DNA of 64,000 nucleotides from Glebionis coronaria (lineage: Eukaryota > Streptophyta > Magnoliopsida > Asterales > Asteraceae): positions 481,016,557 to 481,080,556 of the forward strand of contig CM046876.1 of assembly GCA_025667525.1 (NCBI GenBank), written 5' to 3'. The notes under the pieces were generated by a model. The model did no database searches. It saw nothing but the letters and a program-made list of their open reading frames with translations, and was not told the DNA's origin. Position 1 is the stretch's first letter, and every line of letters starts with the position of its first letter. This document shows, piece after piece, positions 11,781-22,389 of this stretch. The translations under genes were made by a program, and so were the position numbers.

Positions 11781-13688
11781 TCAAGACGTTGTTGTAGTAG
11801 GGTGATTAGCGAAAAGATGAGGATACTTGATCTTGAATTGGTCTTCACGTTCCCACGTGTATTCTGGACCTCTACGCGCATTCCAACGGACTTTCACGAT
11901 AGGTATACGACTTTGCTTGAGCTGTTTGACCTGACGGTCCATGATCTCCACCGGTTCTTCTACGAAGTTGAGTTTGTCGTCGAGTTGGATCTCTTCCAAA
12001 GGAATAACGAGTGTCTCGTCGGATAAACATTTCTTCAGGTTGCAAATGTGGAACACATTATGCACTCGGCTAAGTTCTTGAGGTAACTCCAACCGATAGG
12101 CCACGGGGCCAATTCTCTCTATGATCTTGAATGGTCCAATGTAACGAGGATTCAACTTTCCACGCTTTCCAAAGCGAATTACACCCTTCCAAGGTGAGAC
12201 CTTCAGCATAACTCTATTGCCAACCTCAAACTCAAGAGGTTTGCGTCTCATGTCAGCATAACTCTTTTGTCGATCTCGTGCTGCTTGCATACGGCTCTTG
12301 ATCTTAAAGATCTTCTCAGTAGTCTCATGTATGATCTCGGGTCCAGTGAGTTGAGCATCACCAACCTCTGCCCAACACACGGGTGAACGACACTTTCTAC
12401 CATACAATGCTTCGAACGGTGCTGCCTTAATGCTAGTGTGATAACTAATATTATACGAGAACTCCACCAATGGCAGATGCCTATCCCATCCATTTCCAAA
12501 GTCGATCACACAAGCTCTCAGCATATCTTCTAGGGTTTGAATGGTCCTTTCACTTTGACCGTCAGTTTGGGGATGATACGCAGTGCTCATATCCAACTGC
12601 GTTCCCAATGCTTTCTGTAGTGACTTCCAAAACTGCGAAGTAAATCGGCTATCTCGGTCAGAGATTATAGACACAGGCACACCATGCCTCGTGACTACTT
12701 CCTTCAAGTATGTTCTTGCTAACTTATCCATTCCATCTGTCTCCTTGATTGGTATGAAGTGAGCCGATTTGGTGAGTCGGTCGACGATAACCCAAATAGT
12801 GTCAAATCCAGCCGAGGTTTTAGGTAGCTTTGTAATGAAATCCATAGTGATCTTTTCCCACTTCCATTCTGGTAGTTCGGGTTGGACCAATAGTCCTGAT
12901 GGTTTCATGTGTTCGGCCTTGACCTTGGCACAAGTCAAGCACTTACCAACATATGTAGCAATGTCCGCCTTCATGTTCGGCCACCAATATAACATCTTAA
13001 GGTCATGATACATCTTGTCAGATCCCGGATGTATGGAGTATTTTGACTTATGCGACTCATGCATAATAAAAGGTCGTAGGTCACCATGGCACGGTAACCA
13101 ACTCCTATTATCAAGGCATAATGTTCCATCCGAGCGAGCTTCTAACTTCTTTATCATACCTTCAACATCTTCAGTCTTGAGAATTTCCTCCTCGACTGCC
13201 TCCTTCTGAGCCTTGAGAATTAAGGATGGAAGATCTAAGCCAATGGTCATCACCAAGGCTTTCACTCTAAGAATCCTCTCCTTTCGACTCAAAGCGTCAG
13301 CTACGACATTTGCCTTGCCTGGGTGATAACGGATCTCACAATCGTAATCACTGAGCAACTCTATCCAACGTCGTTGTCTCATGTTGAGTTCTTTTTGATT
13401 CAAGATGTGTTGTAAACTTTTATGATCAGTGAATACAACACACTTTGTGCCATAAAGGTAGTGTCTCCATATCTTTAGGGCAAACACCACTGCTCCTAAC
13501 TCTAGATCATGAGTTGTGTAGTTCTTCTCGTGCACTTTTAGTTGTCTTGACGCATAAGCAATGACCTTAGTCCTTTGCATCAACACCGCACCTAACCCTT
13601 TTATGGATGCATCACAATACACCACAAAGTCTTCATTACCCTCGGGTAGGGCTAGTATAGGTGCTTCACACAACATCTGCTTCAATGT
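11781..13688 (-). CDS. Tekay Pol, C-terminal half: RNase H, integrase, chromodomain
   Basis: This frame is continuous with the Gag-RT frame to its right but separated from it by one TAA at 13689-13691. About 634 residues follow the stop. RNase H begins near residue 20 (YCDAS) and includes [10 protein letters not shown] and a DALSRK end. The integrase zinc module ends in [11 protein letters not shown] near residue 260. The catalytic residues are present: D near 281 (TMDFITKLP), D near 342 (ISDRDSRF) and E near 378 (GQSERTIQ). A GPF module follows. A chromodomain-like segment at about 575-620 ([12 protein letters not shown], then VKVRW and TWERE) marks the Tekay lineage, where it is thought to steer insertion to heterochromatin. 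No further stop is present. Confidence 0.92.
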   Translation of the reverse strand, partial: TLKQMLCEAPILALPEGNEDFVVYCDASIKGLGAVLMQRTKVIAYASRQLKVHEKNYTTHDLELGAVVFALKIWRHYLYGTKCVVFTDHKSLQHILNQKELNMRQRRWIELLSDYDCEIRYHPGKANVVADALSRKERILRVKALVMTIGLDLPSLILKAQKEAVEEEILKTEDVEGMIKKLEARSDGTLCLDNRSWLPCHGDLRPFIMHESHKSKYSIHPGSDKMYHDLKMLYWWPNMKADIATYVGKCLTCAKVKAEHMKPSGLLVQPELPEWKWEKITMDFITKLPKTSAGFDTIWVIVDRLTKSAHFIPIKETDGMDKLARTYLKEVVTRHGVPVSIISDRDSRFTSQFWKSLQKALGTQLDMSTAYHPQTDGQSERTIQTLEDMLRACVIDFGNGWDRHLPLVEFSYNISYHTSIKAAPFEALYGRKCRSPVCWAEVGDAQLTGPEIIHETTEKIFKIKSRMQAARDRQKSYADMRRKPLEFEVGNRVMLKVSPWKGVIRFGKRGKLNPRYIGPFKIIERIGPVAYRLELPQELSRVHNVFHICNLKKCLSDETLVIPLEEIQLDDKLNFVEEPVEIMDRQVKQLKQSRIPIVKVRWNARRGPEYTWEREDQFKIKYPHLFANHPTTTTS

Positions 13689-16397
13689 TTAGAATGCCAA
13701 ATCTTGATCTTCTTTCCACTCAAACTTCTTATCCTTTTGAGTTAACTCCGTCATTGGTTTAGCTATCCTGGAGAAACCCTCAATGAATCTCCTATAGTAA
13801 CCAGCAAGACCTAAAAATTGGCGGATCTCCGTGGGTGTTGTAGGAGTCGCCCAATCTTTCACAGCCTCGATCTTAACAGGATCAACGTGGATACCGCTGC
13901 TATCGATTACATGCCCAAGGAATTGCACTGTGTTTATCCAAAACTCACATTTGGAAAACTTTGCATACAACTTCTCCTTCCTCAACAGCTCTAGTATGGT
14001 CTTCAAATGTTCCTTGTGTTCTTCTTCATTACGAGAGTAGATGAGAATATCATCGATGAATACAATCACAAACTTGTCCAAGTATGGTTTGCAAACTCGG
14101 TTCATGAGATCCATGAATACCGCGGGTGCGTTTGTCAAACCAAAGGGCATAACTTGGAACTCGTAGTGTCCGTATCGGGTTCTAAAAGCCGTCTTGTAGA
14201 CGTCTTCTTCTCTAACCCTTAGCTGATGATATCCCGACCTTAAATCAATCTTCGAGTATATGCTAGATCCTTGCAGTTGGTCGAAAAGATCATCAATTCT
14301 TGGCAATGGGTAGCGGTTCTTTATCGTCACCTTGTTCAACTCTCGGTAATCAATACACATCCTAAAGGATCCATCTTTCTTTTGGACAAATAGGACCGGT
14401 GCTCCCCAGGGTGAGGAACTCGGTCTAATGAAACCTTTGTCAGAAAGTTCCTTTAGTTGTTCAGCTAGCTCCTTCATCTCTGCTGGTGCTAAGCGGTATG
14501 GTGCTCTAGCAACAGGTGCAGCACCTGGTGTAAGCTCTATATGAAACTCCACTTGTCGTGTTGGTGGTAACCCCGGTAAGTCTTCTGGAAACACGTCTGG
14601 AAAATCTCTAACAATGGGTACATCTTCAACCTTCTTCTTATGATCTTCTTCTTCCTCCTTTTGCGTTACTTGAACCAAGAACACTGGACATCCCTTCTCA
14701 ATGTATCTTTGGGTTCTAATACATGAGATGACTTCCAGTCTCGATCTATTCTTCACTCCACTTCTTTCGCCTTGTATGATTAGTACATCGTTCCCATAAG
14801 GAACACGAACGCACTTCTCATGACATACAATTTCCGCGTGCTGCTTCGACATCCAATCCATTCCAATGATGACATCAAAACTTCCTAATTCTATGGGGAG
14901 TAAGTCGATACTGAACGAATGATCTTGTAACCTTAGACTACATCCTTTCAGAATAGCCTCGGTGGTCACTGACTTCCCATCGGCTAGTTCTACATTATAC
15001 TTAATATCTAACGCAGTAGGGGTGATATTTAGGCGTTCACTAAATGCAGATGACACAAAACTCCTATCCGCACCAGAATCAAATAGTACTGAAGCATAGT
15101 TGTTATTGACTAGGAACGTACCAGTCACAACATTGTTGTCTTGCACTGCAGCCTCAGCACACAAATGATATACCTTGCTAGGTGCCGTGAATCCACTTGG
15201 AGCACTGGTTGTGGCTCGATTATTTCCTCCCTGGTTCCCCTGGTTCTGCCTCTGGTTCCCTTGGTTGTGGTTTTGGTTGCCTCGAATTTGATTACCACGA
15301 CCTTGGTTCCCACTGCTTGGACACTTATTCTTGTAATGCCCTTTCTCTCCACACCCAAAACAAGTAACATTCGCTCCTTGTCCACCTTGAGTTCCCGGTC
15401 CTCTTTGGTTAGCAGGACGGGGTGGTGCTCGACACTCCTTTGCCTTATGTCCAGCCTTTCCACAGTTGTAGCATGTAGGAGGACATGCTCCCTCGTGGTG
15501 TCGGCCACACTTTCCACAGAAAGGAAATCTTCCAACATAGTTTCCAGCATTACTTTGCCCAGCAGTAAACACCCTAGCCACCTCTTGACGCTTGTTTTGA
15601 TTGTAGTTATTAGTGTTGTTGTTGTTATTGGTGTTGTAGTGATTACCAGACCACTTCCTCTTGTCTCCAGCATTCTCCCCCAACTCTTGCACCACTTGGT
15701 ACATCAAACTCTGAGCCATATCAATTGCTTCATGCAAGTCATTCGGCTTTGATGAAGTCACATTCCCCTTGATGTTCAAAGGTAAGCCCTCAATGTATCG
15801 CTCCAACAATCGGTCATTGTTGGGCACCATTTCGGGACACAATAAAATTAGCTCTTGAAAGCGCTGATTGTAAGCAGTAAGGGCGGTACCCTTGACTTTT
15901 AAGTTCCATAGCTCAACCTCCATCTGCTTGACTTCATTTCGTGGACAATACTTCCTAACAAACATAGCCTTGAACTCACTCCAAGGTGTAGCTTGTGCAA
16001 CATCAATGGTCACTGCACGAGCATAAACATTCCACCAAGTCAAAGCACTATCCACCAACGTGCTTGATGCAAACTTCACCTTATCAGCTTCAGCAACATT
16101 ACTAATCCCAAATTGAGATTCCAACTTCTCAAACCATCTAGTCAAACCCACTGCACCTTCAGTACCACGGAAACTCACTTGTGTAACCGCACGGAATTCC
16201 TTGTAGGTGCAGGTCCGCGTATTGGCAACAGTGGCCCCTTGGTTTGTCTCCTCTTGCGTGCTCGCTGTACGGATCGCTTCAGCTGCTGCGAGTGCCTCAG
16301 CCACTCGTTCCGCGATCATTTGACTGAGCATGACTGGGTCAATCCCACCGGTAGCAGCTGCTGGATTCTGTGTCTCAGATCTTCTAACTGGTGCCAT
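13689..16397 (-). CDS. Tekay Gag-protease-RT, ending at a premature stop
   Basis: The frame has 902 residues from ATG at 16397. The N-terminal half is Gag, with a capsid region ([14 protein letters not shown]) and three Cys-His knuckles near residues 292 ([12 protein letters not shown]), 308 ([14 protein letters not shown]) and 345 ([14 protein letters not shown]). Protease carries DSGA near 436. RT runs from about 600, with [20 protein letters not shown] and the catalytic FIDDIL near 776. The TAA at 13689-13691 falls between RT and RNase H and would cost the element RNase H and integrase unless read through. A Gln codon with one C-to-T change would explain it. Otherwise the frame is intact, which fits a young insertion. 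Confidence 0.93.
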   Translation of the reverse strand: MAPVRRSETQNPAAATGGIDPVMLSQMIAERVAEALAAAEAIRTASTQEETNQGATVANTRTCTYKEFRAVTQVSFRGTEGAVGLTRWFEKLESQFGISNVAEADKVKFASSTLVDSALTWWNVYARAVTIDVAQATPWSEFKAMFVRKYCPRNEVKQMEVELWNLKVKGTALTAYNQRFQELILLCPEMVPNNDRLLERYIEGLPLNIKGNVTSSKPNDLHEAIDMAQSLMYQVVQELGENAGDKRKWSGNHYNTNNNNNTNNYNQNKRQEVARVFTAGQSNAGNYVGRFPFCGKCGRHHEGACPPTCYNCGKAGHKAKECRAPPRPANQRGPGTQGGQGANVTCFGCGEKGHYKNKCPSSGNQGRGNQIRGNQNHNQGNQRQNQGNQGGNNRATTSAPSGFTAPSKVYHLCAEAAVQDNNVVTGTFLVNNNYASVLFDSGADRSFVSSAFSERLNITPTALDIKYNVELADGKSVTTEAILKGCSLRLQDHSFSIDLLPIELGSFDVIIGMDWMSKQHAEIVCHEKCVRVPYGNDVLIIQGERSGVKNRSRLEVISCIRTQRYIEKGCPVFLVQVTQKEEEEDHKKKVEDVPIVRDFPDVFPEDLPGLPPTRQVEFHIELTPGAAPVARAPYRLAPAEMKELAEQLKELSDKGFIRPSSSPWGAPVLFVQKKDGSFRMCIDYRELNKVTIKNRYPLPRIDDLFDQLQGSSIYSKIDLRSGYHQLRVREEDVYKTAFRTRYGHYEFQVMPFGLTNAPAVFMDLMNRVCKPYLDKFVIVFIDDILIYSRNEEEHKEHLKTILELLRKEKLYAKFSKCEFWINTVQFLGHVIDSSGIHVDPVKIEAVKDWATPTTPTEIRQFLGLAGYYRRFIEGFSRIAKPMTELTQKDKKFEWKEDQDLAF

Positions 16398-16679
16398 AAT
16401 CTAAGAGGTAAACAAGACAATGAGTTTTGCCAGACATAACATTCATGGCACGCACAATACAATTATGAAATGCTCAATGGTATAATAAACAATATATGAT
16501 GATCGCACCAATTTGTAACCCAAATAAGATAATGTCATAACCTAACATCCATAGAAATGTTTCGAAATACATCACAATCCGACATACATAATAAGGAAAA
16601 ATGGAAAAATGCCAACTAGCTGAGATAAACCTCATAGCTTAGTGGTCGTACAACAATGAGTCAACAGTACATGGTAAAT
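16398..16679 (-). other. Spacer between the upstream reading frame and gag in Tekay
   Basis: About 280 bp separate the stop of the upstream frame (16680) from the gag ATG (16397). No gene or clear motif is seen. Confidence 0.6.
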
Positions 16680-16958
16680 CTAACTAGTGCCCTCACGGCG
16701 CTGATGAAGCTCTCTCTCCAACTCTGCTAACCTTCTCTCAACCACGATCTCACGAGCCTGGGAATCTCTAAGTCTAACATCGGTATCATAACAAGCGGCT
16801 CTAAACCTCTTATCCAAGTCTGCAACAGGGTCCTCCACCGGTGCCTCTAGTCCGCCTGTCTCAACCAATGGCTCTACTCCCCAACGGGTCATCAGGCTCT
16901 CGATCTCCTCAAGACGAGCATTCGGCATGGATTCCATCTGATCGAGAACAGTATGAAG
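16680..16958 (-). pseudogene. 3' part of the Tekay upstream reading frame, cut by Athila-1
   Basis: The last 92 codons and the stop of a frame whose first 309 codons lie at 30608-31534. Removing Athila-1 and one CTGTC leaves the two parts exactly in register, 401 codons in all. This part is charged and heptad-rich (for example VLDQMESMPNARLEEIESL and AELERELHQRR), which suggests a coiled coil. No enzyme domain is recognised. The frame lies on the sense strand between the primer site and gag, where Tekay elements usually have only a leader. Other plant gypsy lineages such as Ogre carry extra upstream ORFs, but I cannot say these are related. Confidence 0.7.
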
Positions 16959-16963
16959 CTGTC

Positions 16964-19900
16964 TGATGTAGAAAATGATATACGTGTTTAGGAAAACAAC
17001 GTATAAAAGCGGCAAGTATTAAGTCTTACGCTTTAGGAAAAACGTAAAACCGAATAAATGCGGGTTCGTTCTCGAAGGAGGTGTGTATTATGTGTGCCAA
17101 TTATGTAAAATCACAATGTTTGGATTAGTGACGTTTTTGGTTTAAAGAGAGAAAAATAAAAGACGAGCTACGACTACGTTTACACTACGACGAATGACGT
17201 AAAACGCGAACGTAATTACGTAAAACGTGACGAAATTAAAAATAAAACCTAAAAACTAATTAAATGATTAAACTAAGTCTTAAATAATATAAATAAGAAT
17301 AAAAATTCAACAAATATATTTTAAAACCTTTTATTAATTAAATATTCAATTTTTAATGCTAATTAAAGCCCAAAAATTAAATATAATTAACAAAATGCCC
17401 AAAATATTAATTTATTGAACTAATAACTAACTTATATTATTTAAAGACTAAAAACTATTTTTCTTAAATTTTAAAAACTATTTTTCTATTTTTTAATCAT
17501 TAAAAACTATTTTTAAATTAAAATAATCCTAGAAAATAATAGAATAATGACAAAATTAATCTAACAATTATAAAAATCCTAAATTACTCTAATGAACAGT
17601 AGAAAATTGAAAAAGTTTGAAAAATGTAAAATTTTTCACTAAAAGACAAAACAGTTTATTAATTAAACCCTAATTAACTTAATTTAATTATAAAAAATAA
17701 TTAAAAAGTGAACAGTAACTAAATTTAAAACCAAAAATCTTAAACTAATATTCTTAATCTATGAAAAATTTAAATCTGAAAAATATTACTTTTTACCACT
17801 AAAAGACAAAAACAGCCTATTTAAAATTAAATAAAAATGCAATTAAATAAGAAAAATAGAAAATGAACAGTAACAATAAAATAAACCAAACTGAAAAATC
17901 AGAAATTAAAAATAAAAAATACTGGAAAAAGAATTAAACCCTAAAACCTAAATTAGGTCACAAAAGACAAAATTTTAAGAATATGAAAGTGACATGTGAT
18001 CACTTTCTGTCTTTTTGTGTAGCAGTGGCTACAACAAGCTTATCAGTGGGAAAGGAGTTCCCACTGATAGTGATAAAAAACAGGTCTGTGGATTTAGGAG
18101 CTTGGATTTTGCTTATTTGTTGGTTTTACTTGGAAACAAAGGCACCCCCACACTCAGTGGAGTGTGGGGAGTCAATCTAAGCAGAAAAACACACAAGCTC
18201 AAGCAAGGAAAATCACAAAAAAGAGCTAGATCAAGTTGCTGATATGGTTAGCTATGTCTGTGCTACAGTAACAGTTGGCTAGGTGCACAAATATGATTTT
18301 TAAAGCTTGTAATCTTGCATACAACTTAACCTAATCACATGCAAACTATCTAAAATCCTAGGCTAACCCTAACACTAGCAGATTTGCAAATTGGGTGGGC
18401 TAAATTAAGCTAAATCTAAGCAGATGGGGGGCACTTTCTGTTTATGCTATTAAAACCAATTATTTTACTTGCAAAAGCTTAGAAAGTCTACCAATCTAGG
18501 AAACAACTAACACCAACCTAATATACTCACATAAGAAGCATGTATAACAGGTTTCCAATCAACATCCTGTCAAAAATCCTATACTAAATCACCAATCCAA
18601 ACACACCCTTAATTATCTAAAATGAAAATTTTTAAAACAAAACTGAATCAAACATATACCAAACTGATTTCTAACTGTCTAAACATGCACATAAACCTAA
18701 ATAAAGTCTAATCAAGCAAGAAAATAGACACCAAAGCAGATTTTAACAAATCACATAAGCATGCACAAAATGAATCCGTAAATATTAAAGATAGAGGGTT
18801 CAAGCCACCTTTTTAGCTGATGCCTTCCCTATCTGGAATTTTTTTGGATTTGTGAGCTTAGGCAAGATGGATGTAAGCTGTTGATGTAGAGAAGGAGAGT
18901 GTGGGGACTACAGCAGTCCCAAACACACCCTATATATATCTTCAATAAAAAAAATGGGAATGGAAGAGGGTTGCTTGTTAATCCTTGGTACCTGTCAAGA
19001 AGGAAATCCAGAAAAGTGAAATGCTAACAAAGCCAACAAGCTATAAATCTGCTTATGGACTAAGCAATTTGTAGCTTATAGCTCAAATAAGAAAAAAAAA
19101 AAGGAAAAACTGATTTTTAACTTGAACTTGGAAAACCTTGCAACAAAACTGATTTCTTAAACAATTAATCCACTTTCACTTCATAATCATGTAAAAACTT
19201 AAGTTTTGACAAGTTCTTCCAACATAAACCATAAACAGGAACTCAAAACGGATTTTTTTCCAAAAATACTTGAACAAATTGAATTATGGTAAAACTTAAC
19301 TAGTTTGAAAAGAAAGACTAACTAAGCTATGAAAACATAAAAGGAACTCAGTAATTATGCATAAATTCAAATTTTCATTGTCATTAATAGTTTGAAATTT
19401 TTACATAAGAAAACTGGAACAAGAGCCCTCTCACATGTTGAGGGGTCTCTTTATACTAGTTGTAAGAACATACTAGAAACTAGAAAAACTGAAAACCCTA
19501 GGATACGAATTTCCAATCATGCCCTTGGAATCTTTGACTGAAAATGAGTCAATATGTGCCCATGTGATTTACAGCTGTGAATTGGTGATCTTGAACGTTA
19601 AAATGAGAGTAGGGAGCAAGGAATTGCTTTGAGCCGTTGATGGAGTCCACAAGATGCCATTTTTGCCTTCTTTGGTTAGACAGGGGAGGACGGGGGGTCC
19701 ACATGGAGTCACGGGGTATTGTGTTTTTTGGTGGGTTGTGATGAGAAGGTGTTTAATTAAAGTTCTGGACATTATTGGCTTAAACCCCTTTGGTTTGTGC
19801 TTAGTTCGTCATTAGGGTTCTTGTAATGGATTAGGGGTGTTTAGGGGTAGGGAGGATGAATAGTAGGTGTTTCCCTCCTTAATTATATTTAATAAACAGA

Positions 19901-20523
19901 TTTGAATCTGTTAATTAATATAAATTAGGGTAGTGGGAAGTGACATGGCGTAGGTGAGGTGGCAGGGAGGGGGTGATGTGTAGGCATAAGAGTGGTGGTT
20001 GGGGTTTGCTTGTCTGGGCAGTTTTGGCCCCTTAACTCTCATATCTTCTTCACTTTGTAGTAAATAGCCCAAATGACTTTTTCCCTTTGTAAAAACTTAG
20101 GACAGTTGGCAAATTCAGTCCTTGTGTTTGGTTAAAATATGAACAAGGACTAAACATGTATCTTCTTCAATATTCAAGGGCCTAAATGGTATTTTCTTGA
20201 AACTTAAGGACCAATCTTGTAATAATTGAGATTTACAAGGGTCAAAAGTGACAAGTCTTCAAAAGTTGAGGGACCAATCTTGCCAATCTTCAATTCTTCA
20301 AGGACTTGACTAGAAATTCATGATTCGGGTCCGGTTCTTTGTGCGGCTTCGTTTCCCGTGTTCGTTATTGCTTGATTCCTTTGATCTTTTGGTGAATTCA
20401 CGATATCCATACCTAAAATACACAATGAACAAACATAGGCACATATATGGGTATTTTGACGATATTTTAAGCGTTTTAAGCCCATTTTGGACGATGAGAC
20501 TATGTATAAATACAGTCTCATCA
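16964..20523 (-). repeat. 3' LTR of Athila-1
   Basis: The plus strand starts TGATGTAG and ends TCTCATCA. Two strong inverted repeats lie at 18041-18069 (12-bp arms, 5-base loop) and 18146-18169 (10-bp arms, 4-base loop). A TATAAAGAG box lies on the minus strand near 19449, matching the copy near 29533 in the 5' LTR. The right-hand tip carries GATGAGACT and AGTCTCATC as a terminal hairpin (20493-20523). Confidence 0.93.
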
Positions 20524-20537
20524 CTCCCCCATACTAA
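20524..20537 (-). promoter_or_regulatory. Polypurine tract of Athila-1 with adjoining hairpin
   Basis: The minus strand reads TTAGTATGGGGGAG directly before the 3' LTR. On its upstream side (20540-20562) lies an inverted repeat CATTGCCGTG/CACGCAATG with loop TCCT. A similar module occurs internally at 21871-21909, and the same pair is found in Athila-2. Confidence 0.75.
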
Positions 20538-20562
20538 ACCATTGCCGTGTCCTCACGCAATG

Positions 20563-22389
20563 CTAGAATTAAGTATCATAGCACTTCCAAAATTCATTTT
20601 ATGATGACATTTATTCAAGACATAAATTTAAATAAACTACTACACGTGTTTTAGACATAATGTATTGTTTTCATCACGATTAAGTGACTTTTAGGATCAT
20701 AGAACAAGAACACGTGAATGCTTCGTTAGAAATAATTTCGTCGTCCTCGATTTTCACCCAATTCCATACTAAGCGTGTAACGAGATCATTGTTATTATAA
20801 GTTAGCAACATGATCACTTCTCATGAGTGTTAATTATGAACCTAAACTCCCTTATTCCTACTTGGTATCTCTTATATTTTATTTTGTCTTAATGATCACG
20901 AGGATACATCATTGACTTATGCGTGAATAGAGATTAAGTCTAAAAATAGAAACTTAACGGTGTAACCAAAATCATCAAATCAATAATTCATCCTAATAGA
21001 CAACGATGTCAAAAAATTAAGTCAACAAGAAGGATCGATAAACACGATTTTATAACGGTTTTGAACATGAGACTTATTACCAAGACTTTTATACGCCCCC
21101 TAACGGAAGGGCCTTATTATCTTTGGTTTACCTCCATCTTTTATTCAACTTCGCCATGAAGCTTTTATTATGACTTCGGTCTTGCCTTGCCTTTTATTAT
21201 CCGCCTCATCGGTGGTTTTATTAGCCAAAGACGTATATCCTCACGCTAAAGCGAATTTTGGATCTTTAAAGCTTCGAAGATTAAGGCTTGATTCACTTTC
21301 AATTTGGGCATAGATTTTTCGGCCTTGTGAGCTTCAAATTTTTGCTTAATTAAGGTGAGCACTTGAAATCTTATTATTAGGTGAAGCTTTCGATTATTCG
21401 GGTGCCAATACTTCAAAACCGTGACGCTGGCGATACCTTAATGTTTTCCCAATTTAATTACATGGAAGCTACCAAAACAAATTAGAAACCCAACAATAGT
21501 GACTAAACCGCCAAATCAATATTTATTAATAATTTATTATGCAAAAGCGTTGGGAGAATAAGCTAATAATTACTACACATAAGATCGTGACGATTACGAG
21601 ACTTATAAATAACTCTATCATTTCTCGTCCTCATTAAAGAGACTTAGCCTAAAAAGTTAAGGAATCGAAGCTAAGTGCTCAACACGCACGGTCGAGTCAA
21701 AAATTACTCTCGTTCTCACCATCGGAAAACCTACATTCGTGTCTTAAACACTTATGAAAAACTAGAAAAATTTTAAAATTTGGCCATTTTTAGCCTTATT
21801 TGCAACAAAACGATAACAAAAAGATGAATATTGGATTGCGTGTTGACGTGAGCAAGGTGAAGTATCTACTCACCCCCCCATACTAAAACTAAACATTGTC
21901 CTCAATGTTTCGAGTCTAGGGGTGTAAACACCCCCATACTAGAGACGAAGTCGAATGCTTAATCTCGAGCATGGAAAGGGTAAAACGAATAACCTAAAAG
22001 CCGTTTATGAATTATGCTAATAAGATAAACGTTAGAACATAAAAGGATATCATCGGATATCGGAATCTCCAAAGGCAACGATCGAAGCTCGAGTGATCCG
22101 TAAAACGAACACGAGAGGCTTCAATGGTGTCGATGAACCTAATGAATCACAATCACAAACAACCACGAAACAAAGGTAGGAAGAGCACAAGTCCCCTCGT
22201 TACATTAAGAAAGCAATAATATGTACAAGGATAAGCATGAGAATCCCCCACGAGGCACCTTGTTTTTGATAACCGAGTCAAAAGCTCGACTCGAATCCCC
22301 ATAAATGTGATCATTTAGGGATAATCTTGGTTTGGTCATTTTTGGTGGGACTTACATGATAAACAAGGCCCAAAAGTACATGGAGTACT
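20563..22389 (-). other. Non-coding 3' region of Athila-1 with hairpin/AATAAAA array and internal polypurine tracts
   Basis: About 1.8 kb without a gene separates the last stop from the 3' LTR, and no env-like ORF is present. It contains the hairpin array at 21098-21235, and additional TAGTATGGGGG tracts (minus strand) at 21871-21885 and 21931-21941. A perfect 7-bp hairpin with loop TCCT lies at 21892-21909. Long blocks match Athila-2 48921-50710, some without a mismatch. Confidence 0.75.
21098..21235. other. Array of short hairpins separated by TTTTATT (minus strand AATAAAA)
   Basis: Small inverted repeats occur at 21098-21111 (CCCT/AGGG), 21149-21161 (CTTC/GAAG), 21172-21181 (GAC-TTCG-GTC, a C-UUCG-G tetraloop on the plus strand) and 21201-21215 (CCGCC/GGTGG). 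Between and after them the linker TTTTATT occurs four times, which is AATAAAA in the element's sense. The same sequence occurs in Athila-2 at 49477-49614. Function is unknown. Confidence 0.6.

Noticed and set aside
15141..15752. 203-codon plus-strand frame opposite Tekay gag
   Set aside because: It is antisense of the Gag knuckle region and explained by its codon composition.
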